64,000 bases of DNA from Polyangiaceae bacterium (GTDB lineage: Bacteria > Myxococcota_A > Polyangia > Polyangiales > Polyangiaceae), in NCBI GenBank assembly GCA_016712345.1, contig JADJRH010000011.1:2046001-2110000 (forward strand). The letters are read 5' to 3'. The notes beneath the pieces are model-generated. The model had not been told where the DNA came from. It saw only the letters and a program-made list of their open reading frames with translations, and did not search any database. The translations under genes and the position numbers were made by a program. Every line of letters begins with the position of its first letter. The stretch's first letter is position 1. Shown here one piece after another: positions 34,220-43,800 of the stretch.

Positions 34220-37200
34220 TTGGGCGGCGCCAAGAGGAGCACCGACGGCACTTGTTCAGGGGCGGCCAGGCGTAACAGGCCGTATCCTATGCCTGCGATC
34301 CCGATCATTAACCCAGGCACTTCAGCGTCGAGGGGAAGACCGCAGATGGGGCCTTCGTCCTGAATGCTGTGGAGAAGGCGCGCCGCGCGGCGATCGGCTT
34401 CGGCTTGCCATTGCGGTTGACCGAGCACGCGCGCGGCTTCTGTAAACAACTCAATGTCACCCAGGTCGCCGTGACAAAGGCTGTGATCGGGGGCGTATTG
34501 TTGACGCATTGTCACAGCGAGAGCGGTTTCAATCTCAGTGTGCGCCGCGGTCTGCGCCTCGGGGTTGGAAAGCGGATTCAACCCATTGGATGACGAATGG
34601 AGCGGTGAAGAAACGAGCCGGGGTGGTTCAACTTCCAACAGGCGACCGAGCCCAATGCCCGGCGCACCGTGACACCATGCGGCTTCAAACCCCGGGGTCT
34701 CCAGCGAGAGCCCTTCAATCTTCCGCCAGTCGGGCCACCCCTGACCCGGTATAAACGCTGCGCGTTCGTACGCGAAAGCGCGCTGGGCGGCTTTGGCAAA
34801 GCGATTTTCTCCTGTGAAACGCGCCAAACGCGAAAGCGCCCAACCAATGCCTGCCGTGCCGTGAGCAAACCCTGTCAGGGGAGCGAGCACCTCTTCAGCG
34901 CAGGGCCAAACAAGCGCTTCACCCCGAGATTCGGCATGGGTAAGAAGGTGGTCACCGCAAGCGATCAAGGTTTTTTGAAGCGTTTCAGAGGGAGCTACGT
35001 TGTAGAGCGCGAGCAGGGCGGCAATGGCACCTGCCGATCCGCCGATGATGTCAAATGTCTTGTCCTGAGTGAGCAACTCGCCGATTCGCTGTGCAATACC
35101 TGCCGCTTCGGTGAGCAACTCTCGATCTCCCCACACCGAGCCGAGATGGGCCAATGTGTACACGTAAGAGCCCCAGCCTTCAAAAGCGCCGATGGTTGTG
35201 GTGGGGCCGGCGCCGCGTCGCACGTTTTCAAGCGCTTGTTGGACGGTTGCGTGGGCGAGGGTTGTGGCGCGCGGTTCACCTGCAACGGCGCCGAGATAAC
35301 CGAGAAACAGAGCGATTCCAAGCGTGCCTTGGTAGAGGCTTGTGTCCACAGGGGCGAGCACCCAGCGGTTTTCGCGGCGCGAAAGCCCCAGGTAGATCAG
35401 CTCGTCTTCGGCGATTGCGACCGACTCCAGGCGTTTCCCAATCGCAACGGCTGCATCCATGAAGTCGCTTCGATTGACTTTTGCGGGGGAATCGGTCGGG
35501 ATTTTTCGCTCGTGGCGACGCCCGCGGGTGCGCGTCTCAATGGTAGCTAGGGCCGCGCGCAAAAACCACACTTGCCGCATTCTATCGGTTTCGCTGAGAG
35601 CGCGGATGCCCCGAATGACTTGAGTCAGACTTGTTTCTTCGATCACCCCTTCAATTGCATCTCCGCGGCTGTTGCGAATTGTCGTTTGACTTGGGGTGGT
35701 AAAAAACATGGGGATGTCGCCCTGCCAGAGATCGGCGCGTTCCGACGGGATGAGTTTGGCAAGGTGGGGAGTGTGCGTGACCTCGCTCCACAGGCGGTCA
35801 AAACTTCGATCGCGATCGAGCGCGTCGCGAAGCAAATTGGGGTGAAACGCTTCGTACCTTAACACGGCATAACGTTGTGTACTCCGCAGGATGAGCCGAA
35901 CTTCGTCGTGCGCAAAACGCTCAATGGGGCCGCCGGGAGCGAGCATTTCATCGCGCAGGTGGACAATGAGTTGATACGCGTCTGAAAACCCGCTCACGAT
36001 GTCATGGGTATAATCGAGTACGTCAATGTGCTGTCCGCGCAACGTGGCTCGATTGTTTCCTTCGTGAAGCTCTCCAAAGCCGCGCGAAAATGTCAGTTCA
36101 TCGGTCCCCGCACCTTCCCATGTGGGCATGGCCACCACCGTTTTTTGACCTGGGCGAGTACCAATTCCACTGATATCCAAGCCGGCAAACCCCAACCCGG
36201 CGCCACCCCAATGGGGAAGTAGACCGGATCGCAAGACCATGCGATGGAGGGAAGTGGTTGTCAGGTCCGTGCGTTTGACAGGGTAGGGTTGAAGGAGCGT
36301 TTCAAGGTCGATGAGCACGGGATGTTCGCCCGCGGCGATGACATTTTCGTAGTGAAAGTCTGTGGCGCCCAGAACATAAGCGAGAAGTACCAATACACCT
36401 TGGCGCCGGTAAAACCGTTGAACCTCTTCGGGTGAATTGCAGGTTTTGCCTTCAACAAATTCTATAAACCCGTACGTGCCCCGATCGAGCACTCGAATGG
36501 GGCGCAACGCGGGTGTCAGGCCGCGGTCATTGAGCCAGGCGAGCAACTCCTGAAAGTGTACATCCACAGCCAGGGATTTGGGTTTGTACACAAGTCGCAT
36601 TCCATTGGCGAAGCGGAGCAGCGCCACGGAGCGTCCGCCGCGGTGCGGATCGCCCATACCGGGCTCCAAGAACACGAGCTTTCCAGGGTCCGTCGCGCCG
36701 AAAAACAGAGGGCGCACGGTTTCCCAATCGGCGACAAAGCGCTCAAAAAACTCAAGCCCCGCGGCAACACACTGCTCCACGCAAGTCCATAGACTGCGGG
36801 CCAATACAGGGTATTCTCGAAACAGCGCGATCATCCCATCGGGGTTGTTGACGCGGGCAAGAAAGCTCTGAAAGCGCTCTTCGGGCGTGTCACCGGCAAG
36901 CAGGCCCTGCAAGCGCGCGACGTGCATTTCCAGGACGAGGGTTCGGTCGATCATTTGCAGCAGATCGACGGGTAGATCGAGAAGCCAGAAGCGTTCGACA
37001 ACTGACACATCAAATGGGACCGCGGCGGCGCGCGAGACAAGCTTGGCAAGACCCGCCGCGAGCCTGGCGCGCGCCGCCTTCAACAGGGGTATAATGGTTG
37101 GGATGAGACCAACCGCGCCGCGTACGCGCCGATTGAGCGACTCCGCGGTGGGGATGAGATCTGACACATCCACGATCTCTGGCGAAGTGTACGCTTCGGT

Positions 37201-37485
37201 AATGCTCGCCACAAATGCGGGCGGTGCTCCTGCGCGGTCGCGAACGGTGTTTTCAGACTCGGTGACGATGCGTTTCCACTCCGACTCTTCAAGGCCGTCG
37301 GATTTGAGGCGCTCGGCAAATAGAGAAGCGTCTGAAAATGGAGACTGCGAGCGCCAGCGCCGCGCTCGATCTGAATCGGCGGCGGGGTTGTTTTCGGCGT
37401 CTGTTCGGCGGCGACGCAAGGCGATCCGCTCGTTTAATGCGGTGGCACGATGCCAGTCCGAAACATCGACATTCGAGGTGCTCAT
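34216..37485 (-). CDS. lanM: Class II lanthipeptide synthetase
   Basis: 1089 residues, a normal length for LanM. The N-terminal dehydratase half has the kinase-like features LVYKPKSLAVDVHFQELL, YVLGATDFHYENVIA and PVLIDLETLLQP. The C-terminal half is LanC-like, with zinc ligands Cys938 (AAWCHGAPG), Cys1004 and His1005 (SLCHGDLGD) and repeated GxAG phrases. It would phosphorylate and eliminate Ser/Thr of the precursor, then form thioether rings. The precursor gene lies just upstream, with a strong hairpin between (37523-37574), and the two export genes follow with overlapping stops and starts. Confidence 0.95.
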   Translation of the reverse strand: MSTSNVDVSDWHRATALNERIALRRRRTDAENNPAADSDRARRWRSQSPFSDASLFAERLKSDGLEESEWKRIVTESENTVRDRAGAPPAFVASITEAYTSPEIVDVSDLIPTAESLNRRVRGAVGLIPTIIPLLKAARARLAAGLAKLVSRAAAVPFDVSVVERFWLLDLPVDLLQMIDRTLVLEMHVARLQGLLAGDTPEERFQSFLARVNNPDGMIALFREYPVLARSLWTCVEQCVAAGLEFFERFVADWETVRPLFFGATDPGKLVFLEPGMGDPHRGGRSVALLRFANGMRLVYKPKSLAVDVHFQELLAWLNDRGLTPALRPIRVLDRGTYGFIEFVEGKTCNSPEEVQRFYRRQGVLVLLAYVLGATDFHYENVIAAGEHPVLIDLETLLQPYPVKRTDLTTTSLHRMVLRSGLLPHWGGAGLGFAGLDISGIGTRPGQKTVVAMPTWEGAGTDELTFSRGFGELHEGNNRATLRGQHIDVLDYTHDIVSGFSDAYQLIVHLRDEMLAPGGPIERFAHDEVRLILRSTQRYAVLRYEAFHPNLLRDALDRDRSFDRLWSEVTHTPHLAKLIPSERADLWQGDIPMFFTTPSQTTIRNSRGDAIEGVIEETSLTQVIRGIRALSETDRMRQVWFLRAALATIETRTRGRRHERKIPTDSPAKVNRSDFMDAAVAIGKRLESVAIAEDELIYLGLSRRENRWVLAPVDTSLYQGTLGIALFLGYLGAVAGEPRATTLAHATVQQALENVRRGAGPTTTIGAFEGWGSYVYTLAHLGSVWGDRELLTEAAGIAQRIGELLTQDKTFDIIGGSAGAIAALLALYNVAPSETLQKTLIACGDHLLTHAESRGEALVWPCAEEVLAPLTGFAHGTAGIGWALSRLARFTGENRFAKAAQRAFAYERAAFIPGQGWPDWRKIEGLSLETPGFEAAWCHGAPGIGLGRLLEVEPPRLVSSPLHSSSNGLNPLSNPEAQTAAHTEIETALAVTMRQQYAPDHSLCHGDLGDIELFTEAARVLGQPQWQAEADRRAARLLHSIQDEGPICGLPLDAEVPGLMIGIAGIGYGLLRLAAPEQVPSVLLLAPPK

Positions 37486-37522
37486 TGGCAGTCTCCGCAG
37501 AATCTACCCATCTAAGAAAAGG

Positions 37523-37574
37523 GCCGGCGGGCGGTAGGCGCGACAAGCGCTGTTGTCGGCCTACCGCCGCCGGC
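37523..37574 (-). terminator. Hairpin between precursor and lanM (attenuating terminator)
   Basis: GCCGGCGGGCGGTAGGC pairs with GCCTACCGCCGCCGGC with one bulged base, and the inner CGACAA/TTGTCG extends the stem. In the leftward transcript it is followed by CCCTTTTCTT, a U-rich stretch. This is the expected design for stopping most transcripts after the precursor gene so that substrate exceeds enzyme. Confidence 0.7.
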
Positions 37575-37590
37575 GATCAGTTACCGTGAA

Positions 37591-37836
37591 TCACCAGCAG
37601 ACATCACAGATCGAGCAAGCGAGGCTCTTTGTCGGGCATGTACAGAACGAGCCGCACATGGTGGTGGTGATGGTGGCCGCGAGCGGGCTCGCGTCACCAC
37701 CGGCACCCGTCAGGTCGGCATCGCTCAACTCGACCGGGCCGGCCGGATTTGCGGGAAGGGAAGCGCGCTCCGCGTCACTGAGGCTCAAGCGGTAAGATTC
37801 ATCTTTCCAGGCGCGGGCGATATCGATATTCGACAT
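37591..37836 (-). CDS. lanA: Class II lanthipeptide precursor, mersacidin/lichenicidin-type leader
   Basis: 81 residues from the ATG at 37836, with AGGAG nine bases upstream. The leader (MSNIDIARAWKDESYRLSLS ... ELSDADLTGAGG) follows the W-K-D-x-x-Y-R-x-S-L-S pattern of the mersacidin/lichenicidin family and ends in GG, the cut site for the C39 domain of the exporter. The predicted core is 34 residues, with Cys at positions 14, 18, 20, 27, 30 and 33, six Thr and four Ser, so up to six thioether rings are possible, crowded in the C-terminal two thirds; it ends in Trp. No second precursor is seen, so a one-component peptide is likely. Confidence 0.93.
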   Translation of the reverse strand: MSNIDIARAWKDESYRLSLSDAERASLPANPAGPVELSDADLTGAGGDASPLAATITTTMCGSFCTCPTKSLACSICDVCW

Positions 37837-37856
37837 GGTGTTTTCTCCTAAGAAAA

Positions 37857-38095
37857 GCCGGCAAAACCGGCCGCCACACAAAAGCCGACACACCGCCGCC
37901 GTGGCGCAAAAACGGCGGTATGGATCGCGAGAGTCGGCGAGCTTTCGACCATCGAAAGCAACACGACTCTCGCCATCAACTGCGCACCTTTTGTGGACCT
38001 ACCCTCGTGAGGGTGGTGGGGGCCGCCGGTGCTTGAATGCGGCCCGAAATGCGCGGCGACTTATGCCGCCGAACCTCCCTGTTTGTACGGGTAGA
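37857..38095 (-). promoter_or_regulatory. Structured region upstream of the lanthipeptide precursor
   Basis: Several inverted repeats lie where the promoter or 5' untranslated region of the operon should be: GCCGG CAAAA CCGGC at about 37857-37871; CCGCCGT ... ACGGCGG at about 37903-37919; and a nested one at 37928-37976 in which GCGAGAGTCG pairs with CGACTCTCGC and encloses CTTTCGA/TCGAAAG. CTACCCTCGTGAGGGTGG follows near 38001. I cannot assign a known riboswitch or promoter. Confidence 0.5.
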
Positions 38096-38869
38096 TCAGG
38101 GATCGATGTGCAGGTTGTAGGTCACGTGCGTTTCGAAGATCACTTCGTTTTTGTTCTGGCAGGTCTTACCACCCAACTCAAGCACGTGATCGCCCGCGGG
38201 AAGCGGCGAAACAACGGCGTAGTGACCCGCGGCCTCGGCCGGCATGTTGCCACCCGTTGTACCGGAGGGTACTCCAAACGGGGTGAAGATGTTGTCGCCC
38301 GGGTTGACATAGAGATTGAAGGGGTCATCCACGAGCACGTATTGGTTTTCGTACAAGGCATCAAAGTCGCCGCCCACTTCTTCCCCGTCAATGGTAAGGG
38401 TCAACGAGCACGTTTTGTGGTGGCTCTGCCTGAAGAAGTTGTCCACGTCGTTTTGGAGTTTCTTGATGGCGTCGGCATCCGGGTAAGCTTCAGGCCTGAA
38501 GATCGCCCAGCGATTGATCAGCGGGAAAACAAGCGTTTTGCCCGCCGGGATGGTGCACGAACGCGTGGCCGCCCCACCGGTTGTGCCGGCCAAATACCAG
38601 ATGCTTCCACTTTGACCGTTGGCGCACGCGGCGCCTGTTGTGTCTTGCACAGGTCCGTTGCTCCATGCCTGACCAAACGCCCATGACATCCAACCCGTGG
38701 CGGCGGCGGCGCTGGGCGGCGTGACAAGCACGCCGGCGATGCCCTGTTCTACCGATTGGACGTCCTCTGAATCTGCCTCATCGGAACCGTTGGGTTGGGC
38801 GCAGCCGCTTGCGATGGCGCCGAGGAAACAAGAGGAAATGAGCAAGAAAGTGTGCAGTCGGCTGAACAT
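38096..38869 (-). CDS. Lipoprotein of unknown function, 257 aa
   Basis: The ATG at 38869 has AAAGGATC upstream. Signal segment LHTFLLISSCFLGAIASGC with lipobox ASGC (Cys24). The mature part is secreted and beta-rich, with four further Cys (ACANGQSG, RSCTIPAG, KTCSLTL, GKTCQNKNE) that could pair, and VLVDDPFNLYVNPGDNIF. The C-terminal HYAVVSPLPAGDHVLELGGK suggests an immunoglobulin-like or jelly-roll fold. I do not recognise the family. A stretch of about 260 bp containing hairpins separates it from the precursor gene. Confidence 0.75.
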   Translation of the reverse strand: MFSRLHTFLLISSCFLGAIASGCAQPNGSDEADSEDVQSVEQGIAGVLVTPPSAAAATGWMSWAFGQAWSNGPVQDTTGAACANGQSGSIWYLAGTTGGAATRSCTIPAGKTLVFPLINRWAIFRPEAYPDADAIKKLQNDVDNFFRQSHHKTCSLTLTIDGEEVGGDFDALYENQYVLVDDPFNLYVNPGDNIFTPFGVPSGTTGGNMPAEAAGHYAVVSPLPAGDHVLELGGKTCQNKNEVIFETHVTYNLHIDP

Positions 38870-39099
38870 GGTAAGATCCTTTCGGCGAGCGGCCTCAGGT
38901 TTGAGCCGCGTGGACCAACCGTTCAGCATGTCACGTGCCACCAAGGTGAATTCTCGAATACGCCCATTGGGGCCGATTTTCGCGTAATTTTCATTGTGCC
39001 CCTGCCCCGGTCGAGGGGCAGGGCGCCGCCACATTTGGCGCTGCGACGCAGGCGGTTGCGGACGTCGCGTTTGTCTTCGAAGACAGGGTGCTGGTGCTC

Positions 39100-39411
39100 T
39101 TATCGGGTGTTGCGCACCATGGTGGTGTGGCGCAGGGGGCGACTGTCGGGGCCGATTTCGTAAACGACAAGGCGGGCGGCTTGGTCTTTGGGAACGAGGT
39201 TGCCGCGTTGATCGACGGAAACCATGCGCACTTCGACAATGGGTACGCGTTCGGTGGCCTCGTCGGGGTTATAGGTTTCTACCCCGTCTTTGAGGTACAC
39301 AAATCGGCGGTCTTCAGGAACTTCGTCAATGGGCACGTCGCGGGAAGTGTCGGCTTGCACTTCTACCATGCGAATGGAGCCGGGGTGGGGGGCGAATTGC
39401 GTTTGAGTCAT
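39100..39411 (-). CDS. Small acidic protein downstream of the PAAR effector (103 aa)
   Basis: The product is soluble and acidic, with beta-strand character (RRFVYLKDGVETYNPDEATE, RVPIVEVRMVSVDQRGNLVP). AAGGAACC precedes the ATG at 39411. It starts 16 bp after the stop of the PAAR-metalloprotease gene, the position where immunity genes usually lie. No signal peptide is present, so if it neutralises the toxin it does so in the cytoplasm. The function is inferred from position only. Confidence 0.7.
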   Translation of the reverse strand: MTQTQFAPHPGSIRMVEVQADTSRDVPIDEVPEDRRFVYLKDGVETYNPDEATERVPIVEVRMVSVDQRGNLVPKDQAARLVVYEIGPDSRPLRHTTMVRNTR

Positions 39412-39426
39412 GGGTAGGTTCCTTGT

Positions 39427-40533
39427 TCAAAAGAAGCGCATTGGGCCGGATCGAGCGTTGTTTGGGCCGCGCATATTAGGGTGGGGTCGGCGTGCCGGTT
39501 GGGGTGGGGGGGGGGGCGGGGTTGGAACCGGCACAGGTTTGGGTTTGGGGGCGAACAGCTTGTCAAACACGGCAAAGCGGTTTGGGTAGATCGATCGGGC
39601 AACGGCTTCGCAGGGTGTACCTTTGGCGAGGGAGTACATGACAAGCGATTCTGAAAAGTCTTCGGTGGGGGCATTTTCTGCGTATTGGGAAGGGGCTTGG
39701 TCGTCGGCTTTAATGGCGTTTTCCCACTCGGTTTGGTTTTTGGAGTCTTTCCAAAGTTCTTGCGAGTAGGTGTGGCCGCCTTCGTGGATGGTGTTGGAGT
39801 CAAGTCTGTCTTGGGTAAGTTGGTGATCGAGTGGGTAGTGAGTCACACCCCCGTTGCCGCCGGTGGCCGCGGAAACGAAGTTGGGATTGTTGTATTCTTT
39901 GGCCCAATAGGCGTCGGAAGGGTTGGGGTTGGGGCTCAGCACCACTTGTTGAATGGTGGCAAGTTGACCCGGTGGAACGGCCGCGAGAGATTGTGCGGTT
40001 TGGTCGACTGTGGGTAGGAATTTGCCCTTCACCGGGCCGGCAACAGGTTCGATAATCTTGATGTCTTGGCCGTTGATTGTGGCAGTATAGAAGTTTGCGT
40101 CTTGAGGGGCTTTGTCACCCGGGAATTGGTACTTACCGGTGGTTTTTGGGCCGACGGTGACGGGTTGACGGTTTTTGTCAAAGTCGGCTTTGGAACCTGA
40201 CACAAGAAAGGGTTGGTCGAGAAATTCGCACCCGGCGGGGACAGAGCCCACGTCGACGTTTGGAGAACCGTCTTTGATAAACCCGCCCTTGTGATCGGTG
40301 CGGTCATACCGGCGGGCGAACTGCTTGCCATTCACAAGGACCGTGAGCGAGCCTTTGTGGATTTTGTCTTTCGCCGGAACGCAGGTAGCCGGGTCACCTC
40401 GCCGGGCGGCGGGAAGGCCGTTTACGTCGACATTGCCGCTTCCGTCGTCGATGGGGCCTCCCACGTGAGCCTGCGGACTGGGTTCGGGGCAGACGTGCGG
40501 ATCGGTCTTGCGAGCGGCGGGCTGAGCGGCCAT
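39427..40533 (-). CDS. PAAR-domain protein with C-terminal zinc metalloprotease
   Basis: 368 residues. Residues 1-105 are a DUF4150/PAAR-like domain (KTDPHVCPEPSPQAHVGGPI, GDPATCVPAKDKI, LVNGKQFARRYDRTDHKGG), the tip of a type VI secretion or related injection spike. The C-terminal part has HEGGH near residue 249 (TIHEGGHTYSQELW), a zinc HExxH site, with an acidic third-ligand candidate in PTEDFSESLVMYS. It ends in a Pro-rich stretch. This is the architecture of an evolved PAAR effector carrying a protease toxin. The 103-aa gene that follows could be its immunity protein. No other secretion genes are in the window. Confidence 0.85.
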   Translation of the reverse strand: MAAQPAARKTDPHVCPEPSPQAHVGGPIDDGSGNVDVNGLPAARRGDPATCVPAKDKIHKGSLTVLVNGKQFARRYDRTDHKGGFIKDGSPNVDVGSVPAGCEFLDQPFLVSGSKADFDKNRQPVTVGPKTTGKYQFPGDKAPQDANFYTATINGQDIKIIEPVAGPVKGKFLPTVDQTAQSLAAVPPGQLATIQQVVLSPNPNPSDAYWAKEYNNPNFVSAATGGNGGVTHYPLDHQLTQDRLDSNTIHEGGHTYSQELWKDSKNQTEWENAIKADDQAPSQYAENAPTEDFSESLVMYSLAKGTPCEAVARSIYPNRFAVFDKLFAPKPKPVPVPTPPPPPPQPARRPHPNMRGPNNARSGPMRFF

Positions 40534-40837
40534 GGAGGCATGACAGCATCGAGGGTGGGACCAGTGTCAAGCGAAGCGGCGTTTCGGAGCGACCGCGGTC
40601 TTGCATGAAGCGGTGGGGAGTCCCGCCGCCACGACGCGGTGAGACAGGCGAACGTTGACTTGCGGCCCCCAAAAAAAGACGCACTTGTGAACGCCGTTAC
40701 CGAACGTGGGAACGCGGTTTCCCCGGGGGAAAGAATCAAAAACGGCATGGAATGATTCATCTGCGCGGGCTTTGGGGTACGCTCGCGTCGCCGCCCGCCC
40801 GTGGGACCGAGGTGGCACGCGCGACCCGAACGAGGCC
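40534..40837. other. Divergent intergenic region between PAAR gene and TPR gene
   Basis: It probably holds the promoters of both flanking genes. The frame of the TPR gene is open to 40706 but lacks signals there. No repeat, RNA gene or clear operator is visible. Confidence 0.5.
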
Positions 40838-43800
40838 ATGAGCGATCCCCATCTTGAACGGATTATGGGCGTCCTCCAGGACGGCCTCCTCCTTCGCCCA
40901 AAAGACGCCGAGCAACGTACGCGGCTGGCCGATGTGTACATGAAGCTCGGGCGCATCGATGATGCGATCACGGCGCTTCGGCGAGCCATCAAAGATCAGT
41001 CGGACCACGCGCCTGCGTACGCATTGCTCGGCGCTTGTTTGGCGGAGCGCGGCGGGTGGGAAGAGGCTGAAAAGCTGCTTTTAGAGGGGATTCGGCTCAA
41101 GCCGGATTTGGTGGCCGCGTTTATTACGCTGGCGCAGCAGTACGCGAAGCGAAACGAATTTGCGAAAGCGTCGGAGTCGTATGCGGCGGCTTTGTCGCTG
41201 AAACCGGACATGACGACGCTGCTTCGCGGCGCGGCGGATGTGGCGCTGAAATCGCGGCGGCTCGAAGATGCGGCCAGGTTTCTCACGTCGGCGCGCAAGC
41301 AAACACCCGACGATACCGAGGTGTTGCTGAGCCTCGGCCTGACAACGGCGGAGTTGGGGCGGCACGAAGAAGCGCGCGATGCACTGCGCGATTACGTGGC
41401 GAAAAGGCCGAAAGGGCCGCCGGAAGCGTGGCTGACGTTGGCGCGTGCCTGCGATGCGCTGAAAGACACGAAAGGGTCGGCGTTCGCTTACGACAGGGTT
41501 GTTTCGTTTTATCCCAAAGACGGCGAATTGCAGTTTGCGGGCGGAAAAAGCCTCGCCGCGGTGGATGAACACGAAGAGGCGGTTCAGGCGCTTTCGCGCG
41601 CGGCTCAGCTTTTACCGGACAAGGCGGATGTACACGCGGCGTTGGGCGCGAGTTTTCACGCGCTCAAGCAGTTTGACGATGCGGTGCTTTCGCTTTCAAA
41701 AGCGACAGAGCTGGCGCCGACGGTGGCGCGACATCACGCGGCGCTCGGTCGCTCGAAAATGGCGGGTGGCAATTTGCAAGGCGCCGCGGAGTCGCTGGAA
41801 CAAGCTGTTCGGCTGAACGGAAGCGATACCGAAGCGCTGCTGCTGCTCGCTGAAGTGTACAAAAAGCTCGATCGGCCGCCGGATGCGACGAACGCGTTGC
41901 GACGAGCGATTGCTGTGGAGCCCGAAAACGCGGCGCTGCACTTTGAGCTGGCGACGCATCTGAAGTCGCTTGGACAAATCCCTCAGGCGATGGGGTCGTA
42001 TCGCGATGCGGCGGCGCGGCGCGCGGGATTTTTTGAAGCGCACATGGGCGCTGCGCTGTGCGCGAGCGACTTGGACCAACAGCGCGAAGCGGTGACGCAA
42101 TACGAAGCGGCGATCGCTGCGAATTCGGCGAAGGCCGAGGCGCATCGCGGTTTGGGCGTGATGTTGCGGCGCATGGACAATCACGCGGGGGCGGTGAAAG
42201 CGCTGCTCGCGGCGACGCAGCTCAACGGTAAAGACGGGGAGGGGTTTTTGTGGCTGGCGGAGAGCCGCTACAAACTCGGGCAGCGCGACGATTCGCTCTC
42301 GGATGTGCGGCAGGCGTTGCGGTTGCGACCGAACGATGCGGTGGCGCACGCGCTTCACGGTGCGTTGCTCGCGGATCAAAATCGGCACGCGGATGCGGCG
42401 TCGGCGTTTGAAGAGGCGCTTGAACATGCACCGGAAGCGCCGGAAGCCGCGGAGAATTGGTATCGGTTGGGGCTGTGCCGCCACACGCTTGGCAAGCTCG
42501 ACGTGGCCGAAAAAGCGTTTGCGCGATCGGTGACGCTCTCACCCAAAGAGGCGCGTTATCGGCTCGCCCAAGGCAAGCTGTTTGTGGAAGTGGGCCGCTT
42601 TGAAGAGGCGGTGGAGGAGTTGGAGCGAGCCGATCATTTGCGCGGCGGTGATGTGGAAACGCTGCGCGCGTTGGGGCTTGCGTACCTCAAGTTTGATTCG
42701 CCTCGCGAAGCGCAGCGTACACTTGAAAAAGCGCTGGCGATTGGTCCGGCGACGGCGGAAACGCACCTGAACCACGCGCGCGCTTTTTTGGCGTTGACGC
42801 GCGGTGGAGATGCGAAACGTGAACTCGCGGCGGCGCTCGCTCTCGATCCGAATCTGTCGGATGCGCACTACGAAATCGGTGTGCTGCACGCCAAAAACGG
42901 CGATTTGGCCGACGCGCGCAAACACTTGGAGTTGGCGACGCGCACCGCGCACGACCCGTCGGATGCGTACGGGCAGCTCGCGCAGGTGCTTCGCGCTCTC
43001 GGTGAAACGCACGACGCTGTGTTGGCGTTTAAGCAGCGCCTTCGGGCGAAGCCGAACGATGCCGATGCGCACTTTGGGCTCGCGGAAACGCTGGCATCGG
43101 CGGGGCGCGATTCAGAAGCGCTGCCATCGCAACACGCGGGCATGGCGCTTGATCCCAAGCGAAAAGGGGCGCAGCGCCGGCTCGGTGAAATGTTGGTGCG
43201 GTTGCACCGTCATGACGAAGCGTTGGAGCCGCTCGAAGCCGGAACCAAAGAAGAGCCGGACGATCCGTCGCTCTGGTCGATGATCGCCGGTTGTCACGAA
43301 CGGCTTGAAAATCCGGGCAAAGCCGCCGATGCGCTGCTGCACGCGGTGGACAAGAGTCCCGATGACGCGGCCTTGTTCAAGCGGCTTGGTCTGGCGCAGC
43401 GCAAAGTGGGCAAACACCCCGAAGCGATCGCCACGCTGACGCGCGCGCTCGCGCTCGATCCATCGCTTTTGGATCTCGAAGTGCCGCTGGGCGAGCTGCT
43501 TTACAAAGCGGGCAAAGAGTCGGTGGAAGACGGCGAGCCGGCGGCGGCCGCGCAGCACTACGAAAAGGCTCGAAAATACCTGCGCGACGACGCGCAGTTG
43601 TGCGTGGAACACGCCAAGGTGCTGCGCGCAACAAATCAGTTTGAGGCCGCGGCGGCCGCTGCGAAGCGTGCGAGCGAATTGGCGCCGGATCGCGCCGATG
43701 TACTCCATTTGCTCGGCGAGCTTTGCGAAAAAATCGAAGATCACGACGGCGCGCGCGCCGCGTTTGAGCGCGTTGTGCGCCTTACGCCCGAGCGTTTCAC

